The position numbers and the translations under genes are program-made. Positions 12,669 through 14,303 of a stretch of DNA of 14,303 nt are shown here, piece after piece. Position 1 is the first letter of the stretch, and each line of letters starts with the position of its first letter. The stretch lies in contig JAHHUA010000028.1 in the NCBI GenBank assembly GCA_020024235.1, forward strand, positions 1 to 14,303, given 5' to 3'. Source of the DNA: Oscillospiraceae bacterium. Its GTDB lineage: Bacteria > Bacillota > Clostridia > Oscillospirales > Ruminococcaceae. The notes below the pieces were generated by a model, which saw nothing but the letters and a program-made list of their open reading frames with translations, was not told where the DNA came from and ran no database searches.

Positions 12669-13903
12669 ATTAAATATCCATGCAGTGATGCTATACTTTG
12701 AATAATTTGAAAAAACAGAAGAAAACATATAAATCCCCAAATGCTGTCACCAAACGGAATTTTCAGCTTTTTTTGATAGAGATACATATTTAAAAAAAGT
12801 AAAATACAGACAGCTATTGTGATAAGTGTCAAAAATCCCGCAAAATAATAATATCCAAATAATGAAAGAATAACTCCTGGAATAAATCCAAATATAAAAG
12901 CAAGATCAAGATAAACAACCGAAAGATTTACATATGCAAAATAGCAAGAAAATACTCTGCCTTGTTTCCAGGGAGGTACTACAGATAAACCCTCTAACAT
13001 TCCGATTGCCCAACGCTTACGCTGCCTGTATAATCCATTTAAAGTTTCGGGAACTTTTGTATATCCTACAGCCTTTGGTTCATAGGTGGAAGAAAATCCT
13101 TGCTGAAGAAGCTGATAGGTTAGTACAATGTCTTCTCCCAGCACATCCTGCCAACCTCCTACTTTTCGGACATCATATGTTTTATAGGCACTAAAGGCTC
13201 CCTGTGCTACCAAAGTAGACTGATAACTTCCTTGAAATCGCTTAATAGAGGCTATACTTAGCAGATAATCATAGTTTTGCATCTTTGAAATCAAAGAGGA
13301 TTTAGGATTTTGTACAAATAAATTTCCAGCAACACAGGAACTGTTGCAGTATACAATTTGATTCATGATATTCTGCACTGCATTTTTTTCCAAAAATGTA
13401 TCTGCATCAACTGTAATAAAATAAGGTGTACATATTAATGACAATGCTGTATTAAGTGCCTTTTGCTTACCAGGTTCGGCACAATAAATATATTCTACCA
13501 GACAGTTTTCTGAATGTAATCCCTGCAGTTTGGCTATTTTCTGTTTTGTATAGTCGCTGGACGCATTATCCACCACAATCAAACGTATATGTCCCTTATA
13601 TTTCTGATTGATTATCGACTGAATAGATTGACTGATGGTTTGTTCTTCGTTGTGTGCGCACATAATAATAGTGGTATCTTCATCGGTATCAGGATATTTT
13701 TTTTCATTCCAATGCAATAGATTTGAAAAAAACATACAACTCATTAAAAAACCCGGCAACAAGGCAATCCCGATAATAACCCACCAAACATATACTCCCG
13801 GTAATGTTTGAGAAACTTCCTGTGCCCAGCCAACTGCAAAAAAAGTTGATAAAGCCAGCCACAAACTACCAAAACAGACAGAAAGAATAAACTTTGTTTT
13901 CAA
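12635..13903 (-). CDS. Processive family 2 membrane glycosyltransferase (IcaA/PgaC/HasA-like)
   Basis: A 422-residue polysaccharide synthase-type enzyme. Two N-terminal membrane helices (about 7-26 and 38-62) precede a cytosolic GT-A domain with VVDNAS (110-115, Asp112), VDADT (165-169), GEDIVLTYQLLQQG (256-269) and the processive-enzyme signature QRKRW (294-298). Three or four helices follow (about 322-348, 353-375, 386-410). The motif set matches synthases of poly-N-acetylglucosamine, hyaluronan and cellulose; the sugar cannot be told from sequence alone, and no export or modification partner is in the window. The start is a TTG at 13901-13903, supported by AGGAGGTGAG directly upstream on the minus strand; no better start lies nearby. 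Base composition returns to the AT-rich style of the left half. It is encoded convergently to the accessory genes. Confidence 0.9.
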   Translation of the reverse strand: MKTKFILSVCFGSLWLALSTFFAVGWAQEVSQTLPGVYVWWVIIGIALLPGFLMSCMFFSNLLHWNEKKYPDTDEDTTIIMCAHNEEQTISQSIQSIINQKYKGHIRLIVVDNASSDYTKQKIAKLQGLHSENCLVEYIYCAEPGKQKALNTALSLICTPYFITVDADTFLEKNAVQNIMNQIVYCNSSCVAGNLFVQNPKSSLISKMQNYDYLLSIASIKRFQGSYQSTLVAQGAFSAYKTYDVRKVGGWQDVLGEDIVLTYQLLQQGFSSTYEPKAVGYTKVPETLNGLYRQRKRWAIGMLEGLSVVPPWKQGRVFSCYFAYVNLSVVYLDLAFIFGFIPGVILSLFGYYYFAGFLTLITIAVCILLFLNMYLYQKKLKIPFGDSIWGFICFLLFFQIIQSIASLHGYLIHLRHGKSEWK

Positions 13904-14004
13904 AAACTCACCTCCTGTTTCAATGTATGAATATATATGAAAAGCGGTGTTTTTTTTATGTGTAAGTTTATGGTGTATATCAGGAGCAAAATCATAAAAA
14001 CACT

Positions 14005-14034
14005 CTATTACTGCATCTGTATTTATTAAATCAA
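14005..14034 (-). promoter_or_regulatory. Candidate promoter of the glycosyltransferase gene
   Basis: On the minus strand, TTGATT (14034-14029) and TAATAG (14010-14005) are separated by 18 bp and lie about 100 bp before the TTG start. The match is moderate and the region is AT-rich, so other promoters are possible. The leader between 13904 and 14004 shows no strong structure. Confidence 0.3.
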
Positions 14035-14061
14035 CTAAAAATTAAAAATTACATAACTCAA

Positions 14062-14099
14062 AAACCCCTTTAAGTATCACATGATACTTAAAGGGGTTT
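14062..14099 (-). terminator. Perfect 18-bp inverted repeat, probable minus-strand terminator
   Basis: AAACCCCTTTAAGTATCA (14062-14079) and TGATACTTAAAGGGGTTT (14082-14099) are perfect inverted copies around two bases. On the minus strand the GC-rich base of the stem runs into TTTTTGAG, giving a usable U-run; on the plus strand the tail is only TTTGTC. It most likely ends transcription of a minus-strand gene to the right and insulates the glycosyltransferase promoter. Confidence 0.7.
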
Positions 14100-14126
14100 G
14101 TCAAAATTTACTGGAAAGTGAAAAAT

Positions 14127-14249
14127 TTAGAATAGTGTAATATCAAAGTTTATATACATCTTTGGAATTTTCTCAAATTCATGCTTTATATTTACCTCAT
14201 TAGTTACCTGATAAATGAATTTTCTTTTATATGTTATGTGAAATACAAA
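14127..14249 (-). pseudogene. Possible 3' end of a minus-strand gene
   Basis: A minus-strand frame is open for 40 codons, from just after a TAA at 14250-14252 to a TAA at 14127-14129, and reads like protein (for example VTNEVNIKHEFEKIPKMYI). It ends 28 bp before the probable terminator at 14062-14099, as a real gene end would. It has no start codon of its own, so if real it is a frameshifted or decayed remnant. The rest of 14100-14303 shows nothing else I can support. Confidence 0.25.
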
Positions 14250-14303
14250 TTATAAAACAATCATCTTATTTAGCCGGAAATCACACTTGACAATCTAAAA
14301 TAC

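Noticed and set aside
12934..13194. Plus-strand 86-codon frame inside the glycosyltransferase gene
   Set aside because: Antisense to a complete enzyme motif set; no supporting start signal.
1..14303. CRISPR array, tRNA or rRNA genes
   Set aside because: No regularly spaced repeats, tRNA-type CCA ends with cloverleaf arms, or rRNA signature segments were seen.

Overview
The window reads as a chromosomal segment of a low-GC Gram-positive bacterium, most likely a gut-type member of the Clostridia. The grounds are AT-rich coding DNA, strong AGGAGG-type ribosome binding sites, frequent GTG/TTG starts, an Asp23-FakA pair, and accessory genes of a type common in Clostridia. Assignment below class level would be guesswork.

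Region 1 (1-2377) is an Asp23/Gls24 gene followed by fakA (yloV, fatty acid kinase). It has a recognisable promoter at the front and a good intrinsic terminator at the back. Region 2 (2399-8860) is a tightly packed plus-strand cluster: aroB, aroA, aroC, a fused aroE-aroK gene, aroQ, and an rlmD-type rRNA uracil methyltransferase. Together the aro genes cover every step from DAHP to chorismate in five reading frames; only DAHP synthase is missing from the window. The fusion of shikimate dehydrogenase to shikimate kinase is the most notable gene-level feature.

Region 3 (about 8792-12620) is accessory DNA of mixed and often visibly higher GC. It begins inside the last codons of rlmD, where a mobile-element-type replacement tail has been joined and then broken by a stop and a frameshift. 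It holds a GNAT acetyltransferase, a broken copy of a small lipoprotein gene, a two-domain GNAT acetyltransferase behind a short leader ORF, an intact copy of the lipoprotein gene, a frameshifted membrane-protein remnant, several strong hairpins, and a 40-residue membrane peptide gene behind a promoter that overlaps an inverted repeat. No integrase, relaxase or transposase is visible, so this looks like the decayed edge of an integrated element plus cassette-like cargo.

Region 4 (12635-14303) is AT-rich again. It carries a minus-strand processive family-2 membrane glycosyltransferase (IcaA/PgaC/HasA-like), its upstream region, a perfect 18-bp inverted repeat that looks like a minus-strand terminator, and a possible 3' end of another minus-strand gene.

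No tRNA, rRNA, CRISPR array or complete insertion sequence was seen. The best candidates for something less ordinary are the AroE-AroK fusion, the terminator sitting 22 bp before aroB, the rlmD junction, the duplicated lipoprotein module, and the leader-ORF arrangement before the tandem GNAT gene.
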